Shown here: piece after piece, positions 50,390 through 58,204 of the stretch
Layout: each line of letters opens with the position of its first letter
Position numbering within the stretch: position 1 is the first letter of the stretch
Source: Anaerolineae bacterium
GTDB lineage: Bacteria; Chloroflexota; Anaerolineae; Aggregatilineales; Phototrophicaceae
Assembly (NCBI GenBank): GCA_022822305.1
Contig: JAJEBY010000003.1
Location: 682,001 to 746,000, forward strand
Direction: 5' to 3'
DNA: 64,000 nucleotides
Translations under genes and position numbers: made by a program
The notes under the pieces: generated by a model
What the model was told of the DNA's origin: nothing
Databases searched by the model: none
Seen by the model: the letters and a program-made list of their open reading frames with translations, nothing else

Positions 50390-51322
50390 TTATACCGGCT
50401 GGGAAATAACATAGGTCATCGCGCCCGCTTCGAGCTGCGCGACGAATGGCCGCAGCAGCAAAAGCGCCGTTTGCTCAAATGGAGCGCGGAATTCTTCAAT
50501 CACAGCGAAGGTGGCGGGATGCAGCATCCGCCCCAGCAGCGTCCCCTTCGGCACGAGCGTTCCGATATGCGAGGCGTCCAGCACGGGCACGAAAATGCCG
50601 CCGCTGCCGGGACGCAAAACATCCGTGCCGCTCACCGCGAGCGGCGGGTCAATCGGGGGCGGCGCCTTGCGTTCGTCGACAATCCCAACCTTGCAAAGGG
50701 CGCGCAGCAATCCATCCGCGATCTTGTCGGCGCCAGCCCCTTCAAATTGACTGCGCCCGCCCAACTCGACAGCGGCGACGGTTCTCCCCAAGGACTTGGC
50801 ATAACCCGCCAAACTGTCGGCATCAGCTTCTCGTTTGACGATGAACGAGGCCGGAAAAGCCAGCGAGAGTTCCCTCCCGCCTTCCATCTCGAAGACAAAA
50901 TCATTGACGCACCAACTGCCCCCGCCGTGCAAATCGATCACGTAGTCGATGCCTTGCAGGCCTTCGGTCGCCAGAACATGCGCGGCGCGCTCGGAATACG
51001 ATCCCCGAGCGTTGCCCGGGAAAACCCGATTCATATCGAGTTGGTCAACGGGCGCGTTGCGCTTGTCGACCTGCATGGCCAAGGGATTGGTCATCGGCAC
51101 GACGCGGATGAATCCATGGACATCGTCCGCCTCGACGCGCTCCAGCATTTTGCGGATCGCCCAGCCGCCCCAGGGACCTTCGTCGCCGTGCAAACCGGCG
51201 GTGATGAGCATGCCGGGTTCTCCGCCGCCGAATTCGCCCAGTAGCAACTCGCTGGTTCCAAATGCGGATGTGACGCCGATCGGGAATCCGCGCCATCGCA
51301 TCTTGTCAAAAACTCCCGCCAT
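50390..51322 (-). CDS. Succinylglutamate desuccinylase/aspartoacylase family zinc hydrolase
   Basis: A 310-residue M14-like carboxypeptidase-fold hydrolase. Zinc ligands are His45 and Glu48 in GLHGDEGP and the His in VIDLHGGGS near residue 132. The C-terminal beta domain (GGIFVPVLDASHIGTLVPKG) resembles AstE/AspA relatives that deacylate N-acyl amino acids. The ATG at 51322 lies 3 bases after GGAGAGG, which rules out the TTG four codons earlier. It is followed by a Gfo/Idh gene 90 bases downstream on the same strand, probably cotranscribed. Confidence 0.87.
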   Translation of the reverse strand: MAGVFDKMRWRGFPIGVTSAFGTSELLLGEFGGGEPGMLITAGLHGDEGPWGGWAIRKMLERVEADDVHGFIRVVPMTNPLAMQVDKRNAPVDQLDMNRVFPGNARGSYSERAAHVLATEGLQGIDYVIDLHGGGSWCVNDFVFEMEGGRELSLAFPASFIVKREADADSLAGYAKSLGRTVAAVELGGRSQFEGAGADKIADGLLRALCKVGIVDERKAPPPIDPPLAVSGTDVLRPGSGGIFVPVLDASHIGTLVPKGTLLGRMLHPATFAVIEEFRAPFEQTALLLLRPFVAQLEAGAMTYVISQPV

Positions 51323-51510
51323 TCGCCTCTCCAATCCGTCTCATTTGACATTCAAGGCGCGGTAAGTTAATCTCGGTCAGTCAACAGATTGCTGATAAGC
51401 GCCTGAACTCCTGCGGATTCTAACGATTTCCTGCGGGCATTGTCAATAATTCACCGCGCTCACGCTCTTGCCCGTTGACCTTCCAATAAGTAGTTGAAGA
51501 GGAGTTTTTC

Positions 51511-53118
51511 ATGAGCAAGCGATTACTTGTAAGGTTCGTATCTCTATTTGTGGTCACTACCATGCTGCTGGCGTCGCTGGCCGGAGCGGTGGTGGCGCAA
51601 GACGAAGTGGTGCTGACATTTGGCATCAGCCGCCGGGTGGATACCCTCGATAATACCGCGACCGCCTTTTCCAGCGTAGAAGTCATCGTCGGTCACGTCT
51701 TTGATACCTTGGTCAAACAGAATCCGCTCGGCTCGTTCCATCCGGCTTTGGCGACCAGTTGGTCGGTCAACGATGACGCGACCGAATACGTCTTCGAATT
51801 GCGCGATGACGTGACCTTCCATGATGGAACGCCATTTAATGCCGAAGCGGTCAAATATACCTTTGATCGCATCGTGCATCCCGACACCAAGTCCCAAATG
51901 GGTTTCAGCTTCATCGGACCATACCAGGAATCAGAAGTGATTGATGACCACACCATTGCGGTGCGGTTCCGCGCGCCCAACGCCGCCTTCCTGGATGGCC
52001 TTTCCCATCCGCAGCTTGGCCCGGTCTCTCCCACGGCTGTCGAAGCCCTGGGCGCGGATTGGGGCTTTTCCGGCATTGTCGGCGCCGGTCCCTTCATGTT
52101 CGAGTCCTACACGCCCGATACTGAAGTAGTCCTGGTCAAGAACCCCGATTACAACTGGGGCGATGAGGCCGTATTTGGCATCACCGGACCGACAGCGCTC
52201 GACCGGCTGATCTTCAAGATTCTGACCGATCCCGGCACGCGCCTGGCGGCGCTGGAAAGTGGCGAAGTCGATATGATCGACAATCTGCCCGGGCTTGATG
52301 TCGCGCGCCTGCAAGAAGATCCGAGCTTCGTCGTCAGCATCTACGACCAGGCCGGCCACGGCTATTCCTTGATGTTCAACCACCAGAATTCGCCAACGGA
52401 TGAACTGGCCGTGCGCAAGGCGATCGCCATGTCGGTTGATCTCGAGATCATGCAAGACATCGTCTATGACGGGCTGGGATACAAACCCTGCAGCGCGCTG
52501 ACGGCGTCGATGGTTGGCTGGACGGATATCTTCTGCCACGTCAATCCTTATGATCCGGAAGCGGCCGGCGCCTTGCTGGATGAAGCGGGCTGGGTCATGA
52601 ACGACGAAACCGGCATCCGCGAACGCGATGGCGTCCCCTTGGTCGTGCGGCACTTCGGCGCCGATCGTCCACTGGGCAACGCGACCGCGCAATTCCTGCG
52701 GGAAGACCTGGGCAACGTCGGCATCGATTTCGAGCTCAACATCTCGGATTTCTCGGCCTATATCACCAACGTCGTCGCTGGCTTGCATAATACGCAGCAA
52801 TGGTGGGATACGCAGACCGATCCCGATGGCGTCTTCCGCACCCTCTTCCATTCGTCCAACGCCGGTGGCGGCTCCAACCGCAACAACTACATCAGCGAGA
52901 CGATGGACAACATGATTGACGCGGCCGTCGGCATCAGCGATCAGGCGGCGCGCATCGCGGCTTATGCCGACATCCAACAGATCCTGGCCGACGAAGTGGT
53001 CATGATGTACCTGAACGATCCAGTGGTCACCTACGCCGCTATTCCCGCGGTCCAGAATGTGACGATCCTGGGTGGCGGATTCGTTCCCGACTTCTATTCG
53101 GCAACCATGGACGGATAG
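51511..53118 (+). CDS. Family 5 (Dpp/Opp-type) ABC substrate-binding protein
   Basis: A 535-residue exported binding protein. The signal peptide is MSKRLLVRFVSLFVVTTMLL with cleavage near VVAQD. The mature part begins EVVLTFGISRRVDTLDNTAT and has LATSWSVNDDATEYVFELRD and FHDGTPFNAEAVKYTFDRI, the DppA/OppA pattern, and AVRKAIAMSVDLEIMQDIVY further on. AGAGGAG at 51498-51504 is 6 bases before the ATG. It is followed by two permeases but no ATPases. Dipeptides, nickel or other small ligands are possible. Confidence 0.93.
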   Translation: MSKRLLVRFVSLFVVTTMLLASLAGAVVAQDEVVLTFGISRRVDTLDNTATAFSSVEVIVGHVFDTLVKQNPLGSFHPALATSWSVNDDATEYVFELRDDVTFHDGTPFNAEAVKYTFDRIVHPDTKSQMGFSFIGPYQESEVIDDHTIAVRFRAPNAAFLDGLSHPQLGPVSPTAVEALGADWGFSGIVGAGPFMFESYTPDTEVVLVKNPDYNWGDEAVFGITGPTALDRLIFKILTDPGTRLAALESGEVDMIDNLPGLDVARLQEDPSFVVSIYDQAGHGYSLMFNHQNSPTDELAVRKAIAMSVDLEIMQDIVYDGLGYKPCSALTASMVGWTDIFCHVNPYDPEAAGALLDEAGWVMNDETGIRERDGVPLVVRHFGADRPLGNATAQFLREDLGNVGIDFELNISDFSAYITNVVAGLHNTQQWWDTQTDPDGVFRTLFHSSNAGGGSNRNNYISETMDNMIDAAVGISDQAARIAAYADIQQILADEVVMMYLNDPVVTYAAIPAVQNVTILGGGFVPDFYSATMDG

Positions 53119-53147
53119 CCTAAACGCAGACTCCGTCAATCCATACC

Positions 53148-53174
53148 GGTAGGGACAGAACGATTGTCCCTACC
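53148..53174. repeat. Hairpin repeat between the binding-protein and permease genes
   Basis: GGTAGGGACA (53148-53157) pairs with TGTCCCTACC (53165-53174), a 10-bp perfect stem with a 7-base loop. It is a variant of the GTAGGGGCG family. It lies 29 bases after the binding-protein stop, where it could limit read-through into the permease genes. Confidence 0.7.
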
Positions 53175-53225
53175 ACTCAATCTGGGCCTTGCTAGTTCTC
53201 GCACAGCCACAAAGACTCCTCGCTC

Positions 53226-54149
53226 ATGAGCAAGTACCTGGCCAACCGCTTGCTGCAAACAATCCCGACGGTATTTCTGATTACGGTCGTCGTATTTCTC
53301 ATGCTGCATCTGTCCCCGGGCGATCCTGTGCTCGTGTTCATCGGCGATAAGCAGAGCACCCCCGAACAGCGTGAAAAAGTGCGACAAGATATGGGCCTGG
53401 ACCGCCCCTTGCACGTGCAATACCTGAGCTATATGGGCAACGCGCTGCGAGGCGATTTGGGACGGTCGCTACAGACCAACGTCCCGGTGATGGCGCAAAT
53501 CGTGAATCGCCTGCCCTGGACCATCGAGCTGTCGTTTGCGGCGCTGTTCATCGCCTCTGTCATTGGCATATCCGTCGGCATCATCGCCGCGCTTTATCAC
53601 AACACCATTATCGATACGCTGGCGATGGCCTTTGCTTTGGTGGGCATTTCCATGCCGGTCTACTGGTCATCGCTTTTGCTGATTCTTTTTTTCGCCGTGC
53701 GCCTGCGCGTCTTGCCCGCCATCGGTCAAGGCGGGATCGAGCGGCTGATCCTGCCCGCTACCGCGCTGGCCTTGGTTTCCGCGGGTTCACTGGCGCGCAT
53801 GGTGCGCTCGAGCATGCTCGAGGTGCTCAACCAGGATTTCGTCTTGACCGCGCGCTCCAAGGGCATCACTGAACGCATCATCGTTATCCGCCATGTGCTG
53901 CGCAACGCGCTGATCCCGGTGGTGACGATTCTGGGTTTGATTCTCGGCTACACGTTGAGCGGCGCCGTCATCACCGAGACCATATTCGCCCGACTCGGCA
54001 TCGGACAAAAATACGTCGAAGCCGTGGTGCAAAAGGACTTCACCGTGGTGCAAGGCATGACGCTGTTCATCGCGATGATGTACGTCCTGGTGAATATCGC
54101 AGTCGATGTGATATACGCCATAGTCGATCCTCGGATCCGCTATGACTAA
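53226..54149 (+). CDS. Dpp/Opp-type ABC transporter permease (DppB-like)
   Basis: A 307-residue permease with the classical opening YLANRLLQTIPTVFLITVVV then LHLSPGDPVLVFIG, the DMGLDRPLHVQYLSYMGNAL loop (about residues 55-75), and the EAA-type loop LNQDFVLTARSKGITERIIV then RHVLRNALIPVVTI (about residues 205-240). It overlaps the next permease by 8 bases. Partner of the DppC-like protein. Confidence 0.95.
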   Translation: MSKYLANRLLQTIPTVFLITVVVFLMLHLSPGDPVLVFIGDKQSTPEQREKVRQDMGLDRPLHVQYLSYMGNALRGDLGRSLQTNVPVMAQIVNRLPWTIELSFAALFIASVIGISVGIIAALYHNTIIDTLAMAFALVGISMPVYWSSLLLILFFAVRLRVLPAIGQGGIERLILPATALALVSAGSLARMVRSSMLEVLNQDFVLTARSKGITERIIVIRHVLRNALIPVVTILGLILGYTLSGAVITETIFARLGIGQKYVEAVVQKDFTVVQGMTLFIAMMYVLVNIAVDVIYAIVDPRIRYD

Positions 54150-55026
54150 TATCAATGCGCCACCGGCCGAACTCGATGACGTACAGACGTCGCGGTGGCT
54201 GCGTTTTGGCAGGCGCGTTCTGCGTTCGCGCAACGTGATGGCGGGCGCGATCATCCTGATTATTGTGACGCTGCTGGTGGCGTTGGCGCCGCATATCAGC
54301 CCCTACAGTCCCACCGAGCAATTCCGTCGCAATCGCCTGCAGCCGGCCGATGCCGAATTTATCTTGGGCACGGACAACCTCGGCCGCGACATCTGGACGC
54401 GTATTCTCTACGGCGGTCAGGTATCACTGCAAGTTGGCATCATCTCGGTCGCCATCGGCGCGACGCTCGGGGCGCTGCTCGGCTTGCTCGCCGGCTATTT
54501 GGGCGGCCATGCGGATACCATCATCATGCGCTTCATCGATGTGATGATGGCTTTCCCCGGCATCTTGCTGTCCCTGGTGATCGTCGCCGTATTAGGCCGC
54601 AACTTGCACAATGTCATGGTCGCGGTCGGATTATCCTCGGTTCCGGTCTATACGCGCGTCGTGCGCGGCAGCACGCTCTCGGTCAAACAACTTGATTTCA
54701 TCGTCGCGGCGCAAGCGCTGGGCGGTAGTTCCTGGCGCATTATGACGCGGCATATTCTGCCGAACGTGGCGGCGCCCCTGACCGTCGTCGCGACCAACGG
54801 CGTCGCCAGCGCCATAATCACCGGGGCCGCGCTCAGTTTCCTGGGTTTGGGACAGCAGCCACCCGATCCGGAATGGGGACTAATGCTCAACGAGGGGCGC
54901 GAGTTCATTCGCGTCGCCGCCTGGGTGACCACTTTTCCCGGCATGGCCATCATGATTACGGTGCTGGCGATAAATCTGCTCGGTGATGGCTTGCGCGATA
55001 TCCTCGACCCGCGCTTGAAGCTGTGA
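54142..55026 (+). CDS. Dpp/Opp-type ABC transporter permease (DppC-like)
   Basis: A 294-residue permease. The short cytoplasmic N-terminus is followed by RSRNVMAGAIILIIVTLLVA, FILGTDNLGRDIWTRILYGG (about residues 73-92), and the ATPase-contact loop VKQLDFIVAAQALGGSSWRI then TRHILPNVAAPLTVVA. It overlaps the upstream permease by 8 bases, so translation is coupled. No OppD/F-type genes follow; the operon ends 3 bases before a convergent SDR stop. Confidence 0.95.
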   Translation: MTNINAPPAELDDVQTSRWLRFGRRVLRSRNVMAGAIILIIVTLLVALAPHISPYSPTEQFRRNRLQPADAEFILGTDNLGRDIWTRILYGGQVSLQVGIISVAIGATLGALLGLLAGYLGGHADTIIMRFIDVMMAFPGILLSLVIVAVLGRNLHNVMVAVGLSSVPVYTRVVRGSTLSVKQLDFIVAAQALGGSSWRIMTRHILPNVAAPLTVVATNGVASAIITGAALSFLGLGQQPPDPEWGLMLNEGREFIRVAAWVTTFPGMAIMITVLAINLLGDGLRDILDPRLKL

Positions 55027-55029
55027 CGC

Positions 55030-55734
55030 TTATCCCCAGCGCATTGAATACAGTATGAAATCGCTGGTGGTGATGCCGCGCGGCAGCGACACGACCGTAT
55101 GCGCCATATCGGCGATGGTATCCGCGTCCACCAGAACCGACTTGTCGATGCCCGGTGAAGCGGCGTCGCGCATGGGCGTATCCGCCGGACCCGGAGAGAT
55201 CATCACCACGCGAATCAGTTCCGGCTTCAGCTCGGCCGCCAGCGACCCGGTCATGCCTTTCAACCCGGCTTTGGACGCCGTATAGGCGCTCACCGTCGGC
55301 ACAAGATTCGATGTGACCAAAGAGCCGATATTGATGATGCTGGCATTGTCGCTGCGGCGCAGATTGGGCAGCAAGGCGCGCGACAAGATATAGGGCGCGC
55401 GCAAGTTGGTGCGCAAGATATGATCAAGCTGCGCGTTGCTGGTATCCTGCAAATAATTGATCAGCCAGTCGCCGGCGCAATTGATCAAGACATCCACCGT
55501 CGCGTCCGCCAGCGCGACACCCAGTTCCGCGACCGCCTCGTCATCCGTCACATCCAGCGCATGCACTTCAGCCGTGCCGCCGCGATCCGCGATTTCCGCC
55601 GCCACCGCGCGCAGCTTGGATTCAGTTCTGCCCACGAGCGCGCAATGAATGTCATCATCCGCAAACCTAAGAGCGATGGCTCTGCCCATGCCTTGCCCCG
55701 CTCCCGTTATCACTGCCCTTCGTTTTGCCATCAT
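55030..55734 (-). CDS. Short-chain dehydrogenase/reductase (SDR)
   Basis: A 234-residue SDR: TGAGQGMGRAIALRF (cofactor, residues about 10-24), VGRTESKL, LINCAGDW in place of NNAG near residue 85, and the catalytic Ser (NIGSLVTS) and YTASK near 140-155. VGRTESK at the end of beta-2 fits NADP preference (Arg). The start overlaps the stop of the homocysteine methyltransferase-like gene (ATG at 55734 or 55731), so the two form an operon. Substrate unknown. Confidence 0.9.
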   Translation of the reverse strand: MMAKRRAVITGAGQGMGRAIALRFADDDIHCALVGRTESKLRAVAAEIADRGGTAEVHALDVTDDEAVAELGVALADATVDVLINCAGDWLINYLQDTSNAQLDHILRTNLRAPYILSRALLPNLRRSDNASIINIGSLVTSNLVPTVSAYTASKAGLKGMTGSLAAELKPELIRVVMISPGPADTPMRDAASPGIDKSVLVDADTIADMAHTVVSLPRGITTSDFILYSMRWG

Positions 55735-56639
55735 GCTTGTGCCTCACATTCGTTGTCGATAACTTGCCGCAATCGCGCGATATGCGCCGGACCCACCTCG
55801 CAGCAGCCGCCCACGATGGCCGCGCCCGCTGCAATCCAGCCGCGCGCTTCCTCAGCATAGGCATCCGGCGTCAGATCGGCGCGCGCCGCCAATTGCGAGA
55901 CGCCGCCCTGATCCTCCCAACTCGCCGGAATCTCCACGAAGCCGTTGGCGTATCCGCCGAAGCGAAGGCCACTCGCCCGCAGAATCGGCAAAGCGCCGCT
56001 GACGCTATCCGGCGTACAGCAATTGATCAGAATCGCATCGGGCGCGGATTCAGCCAAGCCGCCCAACACATCTCTCAGCGGCTCGCCTCCGCGCAGAACG
56101 CAGCTGCCGTGATCCTGCAGCGTCAGCGCGATCCACAGCGGCTTGTCGCGTCCCCGGGCAGCCGCCAGCGCCGCCTTCGCTTCGAAGCTGGTGGACAAGG
56201 TCTCCGCCAGCCAGATATCCACAAATGGATCCAAGCTGTCCATCAGTTCCGCGAATTGCGCGACTGTTTCCTCAAAGGATAGCGCAAACTTATGGATATA
56301 ACTCGCTTCCAGCGGCGGCAAGCTGGCGGCGATGCGCAAGTGTTCAGCCGACATTTTCTCCCTGGCTTCTACAGCGAGTTGACCCGCTGTAGCGACCAAA
56401 TCCGCCAGGCGCGCTTCCTGGCCCGCATGACGCAATCGCGCGCGCGTCGTGCCGTAGGTGTTGGTGGTAATGACATCGGCGCCCGCGGCAATGTAATCGC
56501 AATGGATCTGCCGCACCATTCCCGGATCCTCGCTCAAGGCCGCCACCGCCCATTCACCGTAGCCGCCCTTGCCGCCGCGATTGACGATCTCCTGACCCAT
56601 ACCGCCGTCCAGCAGAATCGGACTCGAATTGGCCGCCAT
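55731..56639 (-). CDS. Homocysteine S-methyltransferase family protein
   Basis: A 302-residue zinc-dependent methyltransferase homologue (MmuM/BHMT type). It opens ILLDGGMGQEIVNRGGKG, with VITTNTYGTTRARL near residue 60. The three zinc Cys are in LINCCTPDSV near residue 210 and GGCCEVGP near 285. Such enzymes methylate homocysteine or a selenol/thiol using betaine, S-methylmethionine or related donors. The ATG at 56639 is 3 bases after AGGAGGG. Its divergent neighbour has a near-consensus promoter within 120 bases. Confidence 0.91.
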   Translation of the reverse strand: MAANSSPILLDGGMGQEIVNRGGKGGYGEWAVAALSEDPGMVRQIHCDYIAAGADVITTNTYGTTRARLRHAGQEARLADLVATAGQLAVEAREKMSAEHLRIAASLPPLEASYIHKFALSFEETVAQFAELMDSLDPFVDIWLAETLSTSFEAKAALAAARGRDKPLWIALTLQDHGSCVLRGGEPLRDVLGGLAESAPDAILINCCTPDSVSGALPILRASGLRFGGYANGFVEIPASWEDQGGVSQLAARADLTPDAYAEEARGWIAAGAAIVGGCCEVGPAHIARLRQVIDNECEAQA

Positions 56640-56719
56640 CAACCCTCCTCAACAGGGTAAGTTATCGCGCGATTCTAGCACGCGCCGCCGACCATCTCCA
56701 AGTGAACCGCCATTCATCC

Positions 56720-56748
56720 TTGACAAACTAGCACAAATATTCTATACT
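56720..56748 (+). promoter_or_regulatory. Near-consensus sigma-70 promoter
   Basis: TTGACA (56720-56725), a 17-bp spacer, and TATACT (56743-56748). This is the best sigma-70-type match found by eye in the window. It drives the small membrane protein gene, and perhaps the methyltransferase behind it. Confidence 0.78.
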
Positions 56749-56799
56749 TATGTCAGAAGTTTCGCGCGAATGACCGGCTCGAGCCGGAAGGACGGCCAA

Positions 56800-57114
56800 G
56801 TGGCCGCAGACAATAAACGAAAACCAAGAATGGACAGTCTCCGCGCCTCAAGCGTCGCCATCGTAATCGTCGCCGGCCTTGCCATCGGCGCGTTGCTCGC
56901 CTTGGGCGCGGCGTCCTTGATCCGCCACGTTTGCCTGTCCCAGCCCGATTGCCAACGACAAGCTGCCGCACTGCTCGGCGGATTCGCGCTGATGCAAACG
57001 ATGCAAATCGTCGTCGTCTACTTTCTGGTGGATCGGCTCAATCGCCAAAGCGAGGCGCGTATCCTGCGCGCGTTGCGTCACCACGGGGGCAGCACACAGC
57101 GCATCAAGTCATGA
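56800..57114 (+). CDS. Small two-helix membrane protein, function unknown
   Basis: A 104-residue protein with two hydrophobic segments: SVAIVIVAGLAIGALLALGA (about residues 20-39) and AALLGGFALMQTMQIVVVYF (about 58-77), with the two Cys between them in RHVCLSQPDCQRQ, which could form a disulfide outside the membrane. A basic C-terminus follows. The GTG at 56800 is chosen because GGAAGGA at 56786-56792 lies 7 bases upstream; an ATG at 56770 (weak RBS) and one at 56830 are alternatives. No family recognised. Confidence 0.68.
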   Translation: MAADNKRKPRMDSLRASSVAIVIVAGLAIGALLALGAASLIRHVCLSQPDCQRQAAALLGGFALMQTMQIVVVYFLVDRLNRQSEARILRALRHHGGSTQRIKS

Positions 57115-57155
57115 GCTGCATTTCAACCGGGCCAACAAAAGCGCTGTCGTCAAAC

Positions 57156-57184
57156 ATGACAAGACCAACGCGCGTTGCTATACT
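57156..57184 (+). promoter_or_regulatory. Promoter upstream of the second methyltransferase gene
   Basis: ATGACA (57156-57161), a 17-bp spacer, TATACT (57179-57184). One mismatch from the -35 consensus. It lies just after the small membrane protein gene, so the methylase has its own promoter. Confidence 0.65.
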
Positions 57185-57237
57185 CTGGTGTAGGATACTC
57201 ACCCCAAACAAGTAACAATTTCTGGGCGATGCCGCAT

Positions 57238-58116
57238 ATGGAACAGAAGACAATGCCATTGGCCGACCAACCGGTCAAAACAAGAAAAGGTACCTTCTCA
57301 GAGTCAATTGCGTCCAACAAACTGGAGGAGCGCACTGCTTATCTTGTCATCGGCAACTGCGTCGATGTGATGCGGACCTGGCCCGACAACGTGATCCAAC
57401 TGACCGTCACATCGCCGCCTTACGATTCTCTGCGCGATTACAACGGCTACGAGTTTCCATTCGAAGACATCGCCGACCAACTCTATCGCGTCACCGCCGA
57501 GGGTGGCGTTGTCGTCTGGGTGGTAGGCGATCGCATCAATGGCGGCCGCAGCCTGACCTCATTTCGCCAGGCGCTCTATTTTCAGAGCATCGGCTTTTCC
57601 GCCCATGATGTGATGATCTATCAAAAGAAGAATACGCCTTTCATGCGCAGCAACGCTTATACCAATGCCTACGAGATGATGTTCGTGCTCAGCAAAGGCA
57701 AACCAACCACTTTCAATCCGCTCAAGGAGCCCACGCAACGTCAAGGCTATGAAATGCTCCCGCACAATAAACTGCCCGACGGCATCAACAAGAAGAAGCT
57801 GGGCGAGCTCAAGAAAGAAAAGACGCGCACCAATATCTGGTCCTACGCGGTCGGATTGGGCGGCACCACCAAGGACAAGATCGCCTTCCAGCATCCGGCT
57901 GTTTTTCCGGAAAAACTGGCAAACGACCATATAGAGTCCTGGAGCAATCCAGGTGACTTGGTCCTCGACCCGATGTGCGGCTCAGGTACGACCGGCAAGA
58001 TGGCGTTGCTCAATGACCGCAGGTTCATCGGCATCGATATTGCGACTGAATACATCGAGATTGCCCGGCAGCGGTTTCGCGAATCGGGTATTGACGCGCT
58101 ACTTCCGGCATCCTAG
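57238..58116 (+). CDS. Orphan site-specific DNA methyltransferase (beta-type, SPPY class)
   Basis: A 292-residue amino-methyltransferase. The catalytic motif is TVTSPPYDSLRDYNGYE near residue 58, and the AdoMet motif is LVLDPMCGSGTTGKMAL near residue 243, so again the order is IV then I. SPPY favours cytosine-N4 but N6 is possible. KNTPFMRSNAYTNAYEMMFV is the usual middle region. The start is uncertain: ATGs at 57229, 57238 and 57253 all lie after the promoter, none with a strong RBS. No restriction endonuclease is adjacent. Confidence 0.88.
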   Translation: MEQKTMPLADQPVKTRKGTFSESIASNKLEERTAYLVIGNCVDVMRTWPDNVIQLTVTSPPYDSLRDYNGYEFPFEDIADQLYRVTAEGGVVVWVVGDRINGGRSLTSFRQALYFQSIGFSAHDVMIYQKKNTPFMRSNAYTNAYEMMFVLSKGKPTTFNPLKEPTQRQGYEMLPHNKLPDGINKKKLGELKKEKTRTNIWSYAVGLGGTTKDKIAFQHPAVFPEKLANDHIESWSNPGDLVLDPMCGSGTTGKMALLNDRRFIGIDIATEYIEIARQRFRESGIDALLPAS

Positions 58117-58137
58117 CGCCATACGGCATGACTCCCG

Positions 58138-58166
58138 TTGCCGAACGCCACCCAAATCGCTACAAT
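58138..58166 (+). promoter_or_regulatory. Promoter of the LarA-like gene
   Basis: TTGCCG (58138-58143), a 17-bp spacer, and TACAAT (58161-58166), with the start codon 39 bases downstream. Confidence 0.55.
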
Positions 58167-58204
58167 ACTGACAATCCCGAATCCCAGCGAAGACGAGCCA
58201 AACC

